DNA of 64,000 nucleotides from Trichopria drosophilae. Lineage: Eukaryota; Arthropoda; Insecta; Hymenoptera; Diapriidae. Below the pieces are notes generated by a model. It saw only the letters and a program-made list of their open reading frames with translations. It was not told the DNA's origin and did no database searches. A program made the translations under genes and the position numbers. The number at the start of each line of letters is the position of its first letter. Within the stretch, counting starts at the first letter, position 1. The DNA is taken from assembly GCA_030407085.1 (NCBI GenBank), contig CM059584.1, positions 91,892,501-91,956,500 on the forward strand, in the 5' to 3' direction. Shown one piece after another: positions 10,330 to 20,869 of the stretch.

Positions 10330-10894
10330 CAGGGTGAATTCCTAACGGCGGAACATAGGGCATCCCATGTTATTCCGCTTAGCCAATGGCGGTGGAGGAT
10401 CACCGTGAGATCCAACTACGTCGACCAATCAGATGCGTTGCTGCGTTATGTTAAAAAAATATCAAAACAAACAGAATAAGTATAATTCCAAAAGTTATTT
10501 TATTTTCGTAATATTACATTTCCATGCAAAATGACTGACAAAATGAATTATTTGTTCAAATTCAAAGGAAAAACTTGCGATTACATATCTCAGCTAATTT
10601 TTAATCGCATGAAAAATTTGGCGAACAGTTCAAGAAATAAATTACAGTTTTTCCGTTGACTATTATCAAATAATTCATTTTGTCAGTCATTTTGCATGCA
10701 AACGTAATATTACGAAATGAAAATAACTTTTGGAAGAATACTTACATATTCTGTTTGTTTTAACATTTGACTCCCTAACGCAGCGACGTATCTGATTGGC
10801 CGACGTAGTCGGATCTTACAGTAATCCTCGATCGCCATTGGCTGAGCGGGATAACATGGGATGCCCTATGTTCCGCCGTTAGGAATTCACATTG
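10330..10894. mobile_element. Foldback MITE with TA target duplication (copy 1)
   Basis: The ends CAGGGTGAATTCCTAACGG and, on the opposite strand, CAATGTGAATTCCTAACGG begin inverted repeats of about 225 bases with scattered mismatches, leaving a centre of roughly 110 bases. TA at 10328-10329 and 10895-10896 looks like the duplicated target. Removing the element plus one TA restores the reading frame of the surrounding transposase-like gene. There is no ORF, so it is non-autonomous. A TA target suggests Tc1/mariner-type mobilisation. Confidence 0.75.
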
Positions 10895-11287
10895 TATAAT
10901 TTTAACGGTTTGTATACAAAATATTGTTTGGAATACCCTGAGAAAAAAATCAGTTTGTCAATGTTCACAAAATTACGGCCTCGTTACTGCATCCCTGTCG
11001 GGAAAAGTGGGTCTCACAATGTGTGCGTATGCAAAATATACCAAAACATGAAATTCAAATTTATTGGTATGAATGAAGTTTTGCAAAAATGTAGCATCAA
11101 CGATATTTATAAGATTTCTCAAATTCTAAATGGCATGGTTTGCGAAAATTTTACTGCTGGGTGTTTTCTTCTGGAGTGCAAAGATTGCTATGGTTCGACA
11201 TCGATTGTGAATGAACTTACTCGAATATTTGACGATTACAACATCAAAACAATTGAATTCAAATCTTGGGCAAACACTAACAGGTAA

Positions 11288-11631
11288 AATACAATTTGAA
11301 ATTTTATCATGTTTTTTCTCACAGTAAAAACAAAATATTTTTTTTTTGTTATTTTTTTTTCTGTATTTTTCTATGTGTTGTTATTTATTACAACGGCGCT
11401 GAAAAAAATTCTTGGTCAATTTCACTACTTTTTAACTACTTTGTACAGTTTAATAATATTTTAACAGCATTTATAACCTGAATTTATTTACATTATTGCG
11501 TATTTCTGTGTAATGCTGTAATGCTTAATAATTAGTTGAATACATTGAACTTATATGACGCAGTATATGTAATGGATCATTTTACCTTATAACAAAATTA
11601 TATCCTTAATTATAAGCTTTACAGCAGCGTA
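11288..11631. other. AT-rich spacer or possible intron (copy 1)
   Basis: This T-rich stretch lies between two coding blocks of the transposase-like gene. The upstream block ends NTNR followed by a possible donor (AG|GTAAAA at 11283). The downstream block opens around 11630 after TTACAGCAG. It may therefore be an intron. Confidence 0.35.
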
Positions 11632-12516
11632 ATGTTTTTGTTTGTTTGTTGTTATATTAAATGTCAATTATTAACTCAAAGTCAAAATTCTCAGAAATTT
11701 TTAAGTGAATTAAAAAAGGAACTGCCACGATTGTTGAAACATGATTTCATTGCAAAAGTACAAGCGGATTATCTCGACCACATGAAGGAAACTCTCCAGG
11801 AAGGGGATTTTATTGTCACATTAGATTTTTCAGAAAATTTTAGTTTTGTCGTTCAAGACGCAACTCAGTCGTATCATTGGTCCAACGACCAAGTTACTAT
11901 CCATCCCTATGTTATTTATTACAGAAAGGAAAATAAGATTATGCACTACAATTTCATAATTATTTTTGAATGCAACAAAGATGATTCAACTGCTGTAAAT
12001 TTATTTAATAAGTTAATGATTCAATATTTGTGGAATAATCACGGCAAAGAAAACGTGAAGAAGCTGATATTTTTTCTGATGACGCAGCTTCACAGTGTAA
12101 GAATAAATTCAATTTCATTAATCTATTCACAAAAATCGACAAATATTGAGATGGAATGGCACTTTTTTGCTACATCGCACAGGAAAGGAGCATATGACGG
12201 AGTTGGGGGATCGGTGAAAAGAAGTGTGCACAAAGTTAGTTTGCAACGAGTTGTAAACGACCAAATCATGACACCGAAAGATTTTTTTAATTGGGCAGAA
12301 ACGCTTTTCAACCAAATTTTTTTCGCTTTCTGCACGCTCAAAGAAAATGATACCGAATATAAACATCTACAATCTCGTTATGAGAAAGCAAATGCAAGAA
12401 AGAATACCCGTCAATATAATTTCTTTAAACCGATTAAAAATGGTGAACACATGATTTGCAAAAAAGTGTCGTCCATGTCCGAAAAATTAGCAATTGTTAA
12501 AGTTTTGAAAAGGTGA

Positions 12517-12839
12517 ATAAACGAAGTATCTAGTCAAGCGTAAATGTAAAATTTTATGTACCCTTGATATCATACTGTAAAGAAAGATATTTTTCTCGAA
12601 ATTAATTTCATCAGAACTACCATAAAAAAGTAGGCGGCGCGGCGCTTCTCCGCAAGCCGCGGGGCGCGACCACGAATTCGGCAATATACGTACCAGCAGA
12701 AATATTTAAATAAATCTTTTAATACATGCGTGGCGCTTGGTTTGCAGATGCACTAAGTGCACTCTCCAAATCGACGCTGCGTTGTCCAGGGGGTTCAGAC
12801 TGGCGAATAATCCACATGCGTTTCAATATTAATAAATTT
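12517..12839. other. Right end of duplication, no gene (copy 1)
   Basis: The stretch contains a GC-rich foldable segment near 12640-12665 (GGCGCGGCGCTTCTCCGC) and nothing coding. Copy 2 differs by one substitution near 12656 and one G in a run near 12792. Confidence 0.4.
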
Positions 12840-13213
12840 CTTTTAATTCGTTTATTTTCGCATTAGTTGTGATTATATTTGGAAAATTCGCATATTATCT
12901 CTATTCGCAAACGAATCGCAAACGTTTGAGATTTACTTTTTTTTATTTTACAAGTTATCGGAAAATGCACTTTTACTTCATAATTCGCAAACGATCAAGA
13001 CTAATTTGGGCGAAATTGGTCGTTTGGTTGCCGAGTAATTGCGTTTTCAAAACTGCTACCGTGAAGTTAGCCGGCCATGTCGATTTTTGCAAATAACTCA
13101 AAACCGACGAAGTCGCAAACGAAAAATCGGTAATCGCAATCATTCGCAAACGATTCGCGCTATTTTCAATCGATTTCATTACAATGGCTGGTTAACTTCA
13201 CGGAAGTGTAGAC
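12840..13213. repeat. Cluster of TCGCAAACG motifs and inverted repeat
   Basis: The nonamer TCGCAAACG occurs about five times between 12905 and 13150. An imperfect inverted repeat pairs ACCGTGAAGTTAGCCGGCCAT (about 13058-13078) with ATGGCTGGTTAACTTCACGGA near 13183-13203. No coding is apparent. It lies directly between the right edge of duplication copy 1 and the LINE. Confidence 0.4.
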
Positions 13214-15650
13214 GTGGGTAGAAGAAGAAAGGTGAAGGAAATTAAAAGACAAAATGCTAGAAGGATGGAGATGGAAATGCCAGCCAGCGAGGAGAGAAAG
13301 GAAAAAGAGATAGGCAATGGGCGGGGAAAAGGGGATAATAACAGGAATAAGAAAGAAACTAGCAGAGGTAAATGTGAGTGGGGAAGAAGTAGAGGGGATA
13401 CAGCCGAGGGAAGTTATAATAGACAAAGAAAGGTGGAGAATTGTAACGATATATAATATGCAGGGAACCAAGGAAGAGTTAGATAGACTGGGAATGATGA
13501 TAGAAGAGAGGGAAGAAGGTAATTTGATGATAGTAGGAGATTTTGACGCTAGAATCGGGAGGGAAGGAGGGGGGGTGGTCAGAGAGGAGAAGCAGAAAAA
13601 GAAAATGGTAAAGAAGGGTGATCTAAAGACTACATAATAAATAAACAAAGGTATGAGCTCATTAAAATCGTAGAAGAGAGGGGGTGGATGATATTAAATG
13701 GGTGGAGAGAAGGGGAAGAAAAGGGAGAGTGGACAGAAAAAAAACAGCAGGGAGATCAGTGGTAGATTTTGGAGTTGTAAATATGGAGGCAGGAGAGAAA
13801 ATTAGCTTGTTTGAAATAGGTTGTAGGGTAGAGTCAGATCATCAGCCGATTATTATAGAATGGGGAACGAGATGTAGAAGGGATGAGAATGAAAAGGAGA
13901 GGGGGATTGGGGTGATACAGGATTGGTCGGAGGACGGGGTAGATACTTTTAGGAGGAACATAGAGAGGATAGTATGGGAAAAAGCGGATGTAGAAGGAGG
14001 ATAGGAAGAGTTAGAGGATGGGATAAGAAGAGCAATGAAAGAGAAAAGAGGAGGGAAAGGAAAAGATATAGGATGGGTACCATGGTGGGACCAAGAACGT
14101 AGGCAGAAAAAGAAAGAAGTAAATAGGGTTGGGGGAAAAGCCAGAAGGGGAAAGACAGGATATGAAAAGTTTTCAAGAAAAAGGAGGGAATATAGGGACC
14201 TATGCGAAAAGAAAGAAGAGGATCATAGGAGAATAGAGGACAGAGAGAGAGAGATAGAAAAGATAAGAACAGAAGCGCAGGCATGGGAATTTATTAATAG
14301 GGAGAGGACGAAATGGGAAGGAGTAAGTAAAGAAATGAAAATGAAGGAGTGGGTAGAGCATTTCATGATGACACTGGAAGGAGCCGAGGAAAAATGCGGA
14401 GAGGGAGGAGGAAAGCGAGAGGTAGCTAAAAATGAGGAAAAAGTGCTAAGTAGAGAGGAGATCAATGCAGAGATAAAAAGAAGGGTAAGGCGGCGGGGAT
14501 TGATGAGATAGGAAATAAAGTATGGATGATGAAAGGAGTCAAAGTGAGTAATAAGTTGGTGGATATTTGCAGAAAAAATATGGAGAGGAGAAGGTTATCC
14601 AGACAAATGGAGAATAGGGGTTGTAATCCCGATATGGAAAAAGGGAGACAAAAATGTGGTAGGGAATTATAGGGGGGTTACGCTAACGAATACGGCTTAT
14701 ATAAGATATATGCAAATGTTTAAACAAAAAAAGTTAGTGAAGAGCTAGATAAGAAAGGAGGGTGGGGGAGGACATAGGCAGGTTTTAGGAAAGGGAGCGT
14801 TAGAAAATATAAAGATATTGAAACATATAGTAGGAAAGAGCGTAAAATAAAAGAAAAGGAATTGGGCATTCATCATGGACTTTAAAGGGGCGTTTGATGA
14901 AATAGATAGGGCAGTGCTATGGGAAATGATGAGGGAAGCGGGATAAGTGAGGGGTTGATAGAACGAGTAAAAGAAATATATATGGAGACAAGATGTGTGA
15001 TAAGGATAGGGGAGGAGCTTGCGAAGGAACTTTGGGTAGAAAAAGGAGTGAGGCAGGGATGTCCTTTAAGTCCAACTCTTCAATATTTATATAGCAGATA
15101 TGGAGGAGGAACTAAGAAAAGGAAGAGGAGGGGTACAAGTGGGAAGAGATAAGGTATGATCTTTGGAATAAGTGGATGACATTGGGGTGGTAGCTGAAGA
15201 AGAAGAAAGGTTAAGGGAAATGGTAAGAGGCTTGCAGAGATACTTAAAAGGGAACAAATTAGAGTTAAGCCCGGAAAAATCGAAAGTTGTAGTGTTTAGA
15301 AAGAAGGGGGAAGGGAGAACGAAATGTATGATGCTGGGAAAAGGAAAGGGTAGAAGAGATGAAGGAATATAAATACTTAGGGTACTGTATGTCAAGATAT
15401 GGAGGGGAAAAGGAACATGTGAGGGAAAGGGTGAGAAAAGCGAGGGTAGCAATGGGATGGGTATGGAGCTATGGAGAAAGAAAGATGAAGAGGGATATAA
15501 AATGGAGACTGAAGTTATTTGACAGTATTGTGAAAGGAATATTGCTATATGGGGTGGAGATATGGGGGATCAAGGAGTGGAAAGACCTAGAGGTGCTACA
15601 AGAAAAGTATATAACTGAGATAGATACTAGGATTGAATAGAAGCACTCCG
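13214..15650 (+). pseudogene. Non-LTR retrotransposon (LINE) with endonuclease and RT, frameshifted
   Basis: Frame-jumping plus-strand pieces give one LINE ORF2. The apurinic-type endonuclease domain shows MIVGDFDARIGREGG (about 13525-13570) and ESDHQPIIIEW (about 13830-13862). The RT shows GNYRGVTLTNTAY (about 14665), DFKGAFDEIDR (about 14878), GVRQGCPLSPTL (about 15048) and a palm motif reading VDDIGVVAEEE at 15172. A C-terminal region has YKYLGYCMSRYGGEKEHVRE and GILLYGVEIWG. It would reverse-transcribe its own RNA at a nicked target. At least five frame changes and stops make it dead or badly sequenced. The coding strand is strikingly purine-rich. The clade (R1/Jockey-like) is uncertain. 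Confidence 0.75.
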
Positions 15651-15889
15651 AGATATATAGTAATGAAGGAATTGAAAAGGAATAAAATGAGGGTGGAGAG
15701 CGGGAAAGTATGAAGAACTGATACAGAACGGAGAAGGAGGAGGGAATGAAGCGAAAGTATGAGGGAAAGAAGGAAGGATGAAATAGAAAGTCGAAAAGAG
15801 GAGTGGATGAGGGAAAGCGGGGAAAGAATTAATTATTTGTAAAGAGAGGGAGAAAGTGAGGAGGAGATAAGCGGGTGGGGAGGGGGGAA
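15651..15889 (+). other. Purine-rich tail of the LINE
   Basis: The sequence continues GA-rich past the last recognisable LINE codons and ends in GGGTGGGGAGGGGGGAA, which is nearly complementary to the first C-runs of the adjoining satellite and could fold back on it. Confidence 0.4.
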
Positions 15890-16390
15890 CCCCCCCCACC
15901 CCCCCCCCCCCCCACCCCCCCCCCCCCCCACCCCCCCCCCCCCCCACCCCCCCCCCCCCCCACCCCCCCCCCCCCCCACCCCCCCCCCCCCCCACCCCCC
16001 CCCCCCCCCACCCCCCCCCCCCCCCACCCCCCCCCCCCCCCACCCCCCCCCCCCCCCACCCCCCCCCCCCCCCACCCCCCCCCCCCCCCACCCCCCCCCC
16101 CCCCCACCCCCCCCCCCCCCCACCCCCCCCCCCCCCCACCCCCCCCCCCCCCCACCCCCCCCCCCCCCCACCCCCCCCCCCCCCCACCCCCCCCCCCCCC
16201 CACCCCCCCCCCCCCCCACCCCCCCCCCCCCCCACCCCCCCCCCCCCCCACCCCCCCCCCCCCCCACCCCCCCCCCCCCCCACCCCCCCCCCCCCCCACC
16301 CCCCCCCCCCCCCACCCCCCCCCCCCCCCACCCCCCCCCCCCCCCACCCCCCCCCCCCCCCACCCCCCCCCCCCCCCACCCCCCCCCCCA
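15890..16390. repeat. Perfect 16-bp satellite, fifteen C and one A
   Basis: From the A at 15898 to the A at 16378 there are exactly thirty units of fifteen C followed by A, with no variant. Partial units of eight C (start) and eleven C (end, A at 16390) flank them. The opposite strand is therefore runs of G15 spaced by T, a strong G-quadruplex former. The long Gly/Trp/Val or Pro/Thr/His frames across it are consequences of the repeat and not genes. It abuts duplication copy 2 exactly. Confidence 0.95.
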
Positions 16391-16628
16391 GCCTAGGACC
16401 GAAAAGTACTATTTATACAATTTTTTATTACAAAAATATAAATCATTAAAAGTTTAATTAATAACGTAAGAACATAGTTTCTTGAGAATTAAATACGATA
16501 CAATACGACTTTTCATATTTTTTGTATAATATACTATTGTTTAGGGCTGTAAACACTGTTTTCTGTCCGCATAAAAAAAAATGAAATACTTAGGCCCGTT
16601 ATAAATCAAAATAAAAAAGAGACCAATT

Positions 16629-16923
16629 CATTATTGAAAGATTTTTGATAGTGAAAATAATAATTCCACGGCAAAGAAACGTTTCAAAACAAATCCACTA
16701 GAATACTGGGAATCACCGAACGTGAGAATGATGAATCTGATTTTAAATTCGAAAACAGACTTTCCTGAAGATTTTAGCGGGAACACACTTGACACCATTC
16801 CAAGTAAGCAAAATACACCACTTTTTATTATAAAAATACACATATCAATTTTTCATTCATAACAAATTACTTTTCCAGCAGCATTTGTAAAAAGTGGTTT
16901 TCATAACACCTAATGAAAAATAA
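16629..16923 (+). pseudogene. Two-exon acidic gene remnant (copy 2)
   Basis: This is the counterpart of 2575-2881. The donor CCAAGTAAGC (16800-16809) and an acceptor TTTTCCAG (16871-16878) are kept. The coding frame is broken several times by added bases, for example in GAAAGATTTTTGATAG. The differences look like sequencing insertions rather than evolutionary substitutions. Confidence 0.45.
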
Positions 16924-18460
16924 ATGTTTTACCAGCGTTCGATCAAAAAGAAACAAATAATTGGCGGTAGTAAATTGTTTTGAATACAATTAAAAAAGTT
17001 GTCTAAACTCAGTCAAATATTTCAGCCACCAATCAACAAAAAAACTTACGGAAGATTTAGAAAACAAAAATTGTAAAAAACAATAATGCAAGTGTGACAC
17101 TAAAAAAATCATAATCCAAATTTTTGAAAAATTGTACGTTTAACAGTTGTGTGTTTAATGTCCTATTCATGTAATTGTGCAACAAAGAAAATATTTCCTA
17201 AAATCTCCTGAAATAATTAAAACGAATAATACACATATAGCATTGATTTTGTGTTAATTTTTAATATATGCTGTATTTTTTTTTTCTCTAATGCTACAGT
17301 TATTAATGTATCTGTTAATATTGCATAATCAAGTTTTATTTGTATGAGTAAATTTCAAATAACTTATGACTCTTTAATGTTTCATACTGTAACAGAAATG
17401 CGAACCGAAAAAAGTAAAAAATGCGGGAAATGAAAGCCAATTTCCCGCATACGGTAACGTAAAATTATAACTACTATGAAATCGAAAACGGTCTTGAATA
17501 CCGGTGACGTAGTATCCATTAACCAAGCTGCAATTATTGTTGAAACTGGCCTGATCTTCCACTAGCAACATCCCGAAATATGACATTTAACCTGTAAAAT
17601 ATAGAAAAATAATAAGTGCAAAGCTGCGACTAATAGTATATTTCTCATGCACGACAGGGAGGAAAATAGATAAGTCCTTCCTACCTGCAAGATTGACACC
17701 TGAACTAAGGCGTGGCAACTCGCAAAAAAGAATAAAAGTTTATCATCTAAAAACACTATTTTATTTATGTATCTTTAAATCATGATAAAGAAAAATAGTA
17801 TACAACTACAGCGTGCTTCTTCCTCGGCCTTATATGTTAATTATAATATGTTTCTAGATAATGTGATCGTTCACGTGTTTAAAATTATGAAAAACCAATA
17901 AGATTTGATTTTTCAAAAAATAAGAATAATTGCATAATACTGCCTGCAACTCAAACGTTTAAAAATAAATCTAAACACTATTTATGGATCTCATTAATAA
18001 AAATCAGATTAAAACGTGTTTCAATTTCGTTTGCTGTTTTTCCATTCCTTTAGTTTAAACGGACTGAAAATAAAGATTAACTATATGACTGTAACCTCCG
18101 ATACAGTACCCGCAAAACTTATACAAATAGAAGAAAAACCGTTAGCAATATATATAAAAATGGATATTTCGCGTGGACGTAACACAAAGTTGTTTGCTGT
18201 GCGAACAACTTTATACAGATCAAAACTGGACAGCAAATCTAATAAACTATGTTATCATTAAGTATAAAATTATATTTATATTAAAAAAACAAATAAGACT
18301 AATAATTTTAAATTATTTACAAAAAATTTAAAAAAAAATTGTTAATTTAAAATATAGGAAATATCTGGAACTAGTTCAAATTAGGTCTGCTGCCGACTTT
18401 TACAAGATTTGAATACCTAGTATAAAGTACGGGTGCCCTTTGTCGGATCATGCCTAATTT
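16924..18460. other. Degraded copy of 2882-4359
   Basis: It contains the broken counterpart of the NCTFNSCVFN ORF (about 17000-17200) and AT-rich DNA. The transition from indel-rich to identical alignment with copy 1 is near 18069. I see no additional gene. Confidence 0.4.
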
Positions 18461-19101
18461 TTAAAAAATTTGGCAAAAGAATTATACCGTGCGGTGTTTC
18501 ACAATCGGCTCGCTATACTTAATTCTACTCGGCAAAACTGTGTCAAATTGCTCTGCCAAATTAGTGTCTCTGTCGACGATGCGGATAAATACTCGATTGA
18601 AAATGTCACTGGAGGAGAATGCCTATCAGCTAAGGAGACCTATCTTGCAGTATCGGATTTCATTACCAACATGATAGATAAGTTAACTTTAACTCAAACT
18701 ATTCGTGCTAAGTTACCAATTCGTCAACTTTTGTTGAGGCACATAATCAACCTTCTCTTGCATTGCCACAAATAACTATCCAAAAATTTCGAGATATATC
18801 TGAATCTCTTGTAGTTAATAATGATTCGATTTGATATGTCAAAAACTGCATCATCTAAATGCGAATCTATTGGGTGAATCAGACTTAGTTCTAAAAAATG
18901 TCACTGTTACCGACGCAAATTTTGCCTTAGCTTATTTCGTACACCGTTTCGGACACCGTCGTACCACATTTTTAAAAAAATCAGTAGTATCAGATTACCA
19001 CGGTGCACAAAATACGAATATTGTCAAACTTGTTAGAATATACACGCGTTATAGTAGTTGGCCGTGCCATGTATCAAATCCGGAAGTGCTACCGAGTTGA
19101 A
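18461..19101 (+). pseudogene. BEL/Pao gag remnant (copy 2)
   Basis: This is essentially identical to 4360-5000, with the same stops and frame changes. The identical lesions show that the gag had already decayed before the block was duplicated. Confidence 0.6.
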
Positions 19102-19167
19102 GCATTTGCGAATTACAGTAAATAATTCATTAACCCTAATGCTTAATTTAAATCACACTGTGGGCAG

Positions 19168-19739
19168 TTAGAATGACATTAGTATTTTTCGCGAAAGATT
19201 TATGCCTATATTGAAGGGAAACCAGAGTACAGCAATTGCCCTGTGGTCGGCGCGCCGCCCTGTCGCTCTTTCAAGTAAAGCATCCTGATTGAGGATCCAT
19301 GCTTGGAAGAGTGACTGTTGCAATTTGCTGAGTGGGAGACACAGCTGCTTTACCATCAGAGGGTATCCTCTGATGATAAAGTAGTTGGTCGACTGTATAT
19401 GTTTTTCCCACCGCAGGCGACTTGCGGAAGAGAGCGGCGCGGGTATCTCCGTCCGCAAGGAAGAGGGAGGGGTTGAAGCGCCAAAACTCGAAGAGGAGCA
19501 ATGCTTCTCTTAGCAAGTTTTGAGAATTGATGACTTCACGGACCCGATCTTTTAGTTGGTCTGTTACCATCGAATGCCTGATCGTAAAAACGACTCGAGA
19601 TACTCACCGTACTGAGGATGTGAGGGTGCGGTGTCAAGCCCCTACCGGCGGGAGAGCGCATAATAATCCGCAATAAGGGTTGGACTCTGACGAGTCGTGG
19701 TAACGCTTGAAAGGTTCTCTGAACCAACAGAAATATCAA
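19168..19739 (-). pseudogene. Broken copy of the 189-codon ORF
   Basis: This corresponds to 5067-5636. An extra T near 19402 and an extra A near 19590 shift the frame, giving three overlapping partial frames. Both changes are in homopolymers, so they may be sequencing errors or true decay. Confidence 0.3.
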
Positions 19740-19893
19740 GGCAGGCAGCTTGTTATTAAAAATGTGGTAGCTATTTCTAAGCAGGCGGCTAAGGTAGCGG
19801 GAATGGTGGGGTGCGGTGAGGCCCTTAACCGGCTCACACGTCCCGAGAGAGACGGGGGTGTTCTGTAGTCGTCTGACAGGTGGGGCACATTAA

Positions 19894-20543
19894 CCACTTC
19901 ACTGGTAATGTATCATATATGTACATTTTTAAATAACTTTAACAATTTTCAATGAATTTACACGAAATATAGTTTCTTAGGTCGCTGAATATGAATCTGA
20001 GGTCACCGTTTTAAAATTCAATATGGCGGTTCCAATATGGCGGCTACAAGCTATGTGCTTTTGAAGCAAAATTTTTTCTGTGCGTGGAAAAACAGCTGAA
20101 ATATTTTGCTCGGGGGTTTTTGAGGTCGCTGATTACAAATCTGATCTCAGACTTTCAAAATTCAAAATGGCGGGTCCAAGATGGCAGGCGAATTTTAAAA
20201 ATTCATTGGATTTGCTTGAAACTCTTTAGTTGGGGGTTTTTGTGGTCGCTGATTACGAATCAGATCTCAGATTTTCAAAATTCAAAATAATATATCCGAG
20301 ATGGCTAATAGAATGTGCAAAATTAATTTTGACCTTACCTTGGCGGACTCAATTTTGAATATTTCATAAAATCATTTTATGCACGCTGTGGGGGTGAAGG
20401 GGAGGGGGAGGTATTTTTTTTACATGAAATGATATGTTTTATGAAAAAATGGAACCCATGTTTCACAGTTTCTCGATATCTTAAAAACTGGATCGTACCC
20501 GTCTTGGCACTTTTTATTTGAAAACTGCTACCAGTGAAGTGGT
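19894..20543. mobile_element. piggyBac-type MITE with TTAA target duplication (copy 2)
   Basis: This is the same element as 5791-6439, with the same 14-bp terminal inverted repeats and TTAA at 19890-19893 and 20544-20547. It carries several substitutions in the central repeats (near 20170-20290), the most variable part of the otherwise near-identical block. Confidence 0.75.
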
Positions 20544-20869
20544 TAAATACAGCAGACAGCTGTATCTGTATTCCGTAGTCTTCCCAGACACGGTGCAAAT
20601 GCGATACAGAGAGGTCAAGTTGCTCTACGGGGCGCAATATTGGAAGGACTGGCTCTGTGTGGGCGTTGCCTTGTATTGTCTATGTATTGTCTTGTAATGT
20701 CTTCGCTTGTCTGTTCAACCTATCCGAGATTCGACCAGCGAATTGGCTAAAAATGTCATTAAAACGGTTGGTAAATCCTTTCTTTTATCCTTTTTTTAAG
20801 ATTTTGCGCGTTGCACACACCTTAGTGTAACACATACATTATACGTTATTGAACATAAAATGTTCTGCA

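Larger units (their letters stand above)
9717..12516 (+). pseudogene. Transposase-like gene split by a MITE (copy 1)
   Basis: An ATG at 9717 begins MPTPNRCCNPCNKKKH, a Cys-rich N-terminus continued after a frameshift near 9775 by CEFGYICDPCRRL. An acidic linker and a helix-turn-helix-like stretch (LSNRKLAKEVCVSERMISNA) follow. The frame is interrupted at 10330-10894 by a MITE and resumes with LRPRYCIPVGKSGSHNVCVC and, from 11632, LDFSENFSFVVQDATQSYHW and EWHFFATSHRKGAYDGVGG. I recall this arrangement from many uncharacterised invertebrate proteins that behave like a transposon family. The spaced acidic motifs suggest an RNase-H-like nuclease, which is inference. Around 12070-12160 the conserved SDxAASQxKN block is present only in another frame, so two compensating indels have scrambled it. 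Confidence 0.55.
2371..12839. repeat. Large direct duplication, copy 1
   Basis: The block from GCCTAGGACCGAAAAG at 2371 to AATAAATTT at 12839 recurs at 16391-26942 in the same orientation, offset 14.02-14.10 kb. From about 3968 to the right edge the copies differ at only around a dozen places that I noticed, many of them homopolymer length changes. From 2371 to about 3967 they differ by dozens of one-base indels. Both edges are abrupt. Each copy contains the same small gene remnant, BEL/Pao remnant, TTAA MITE, transposase-like gene and foldback MITE. Confidence 0.95.

Noticed and set aside
15627..16396. Four long Gly/Trp or Pro/Thr/His-rich open frames
   Set aside because: They are translations of the C15A satellite; a 16-bp period has no stops in several frames, so any frame looks open.
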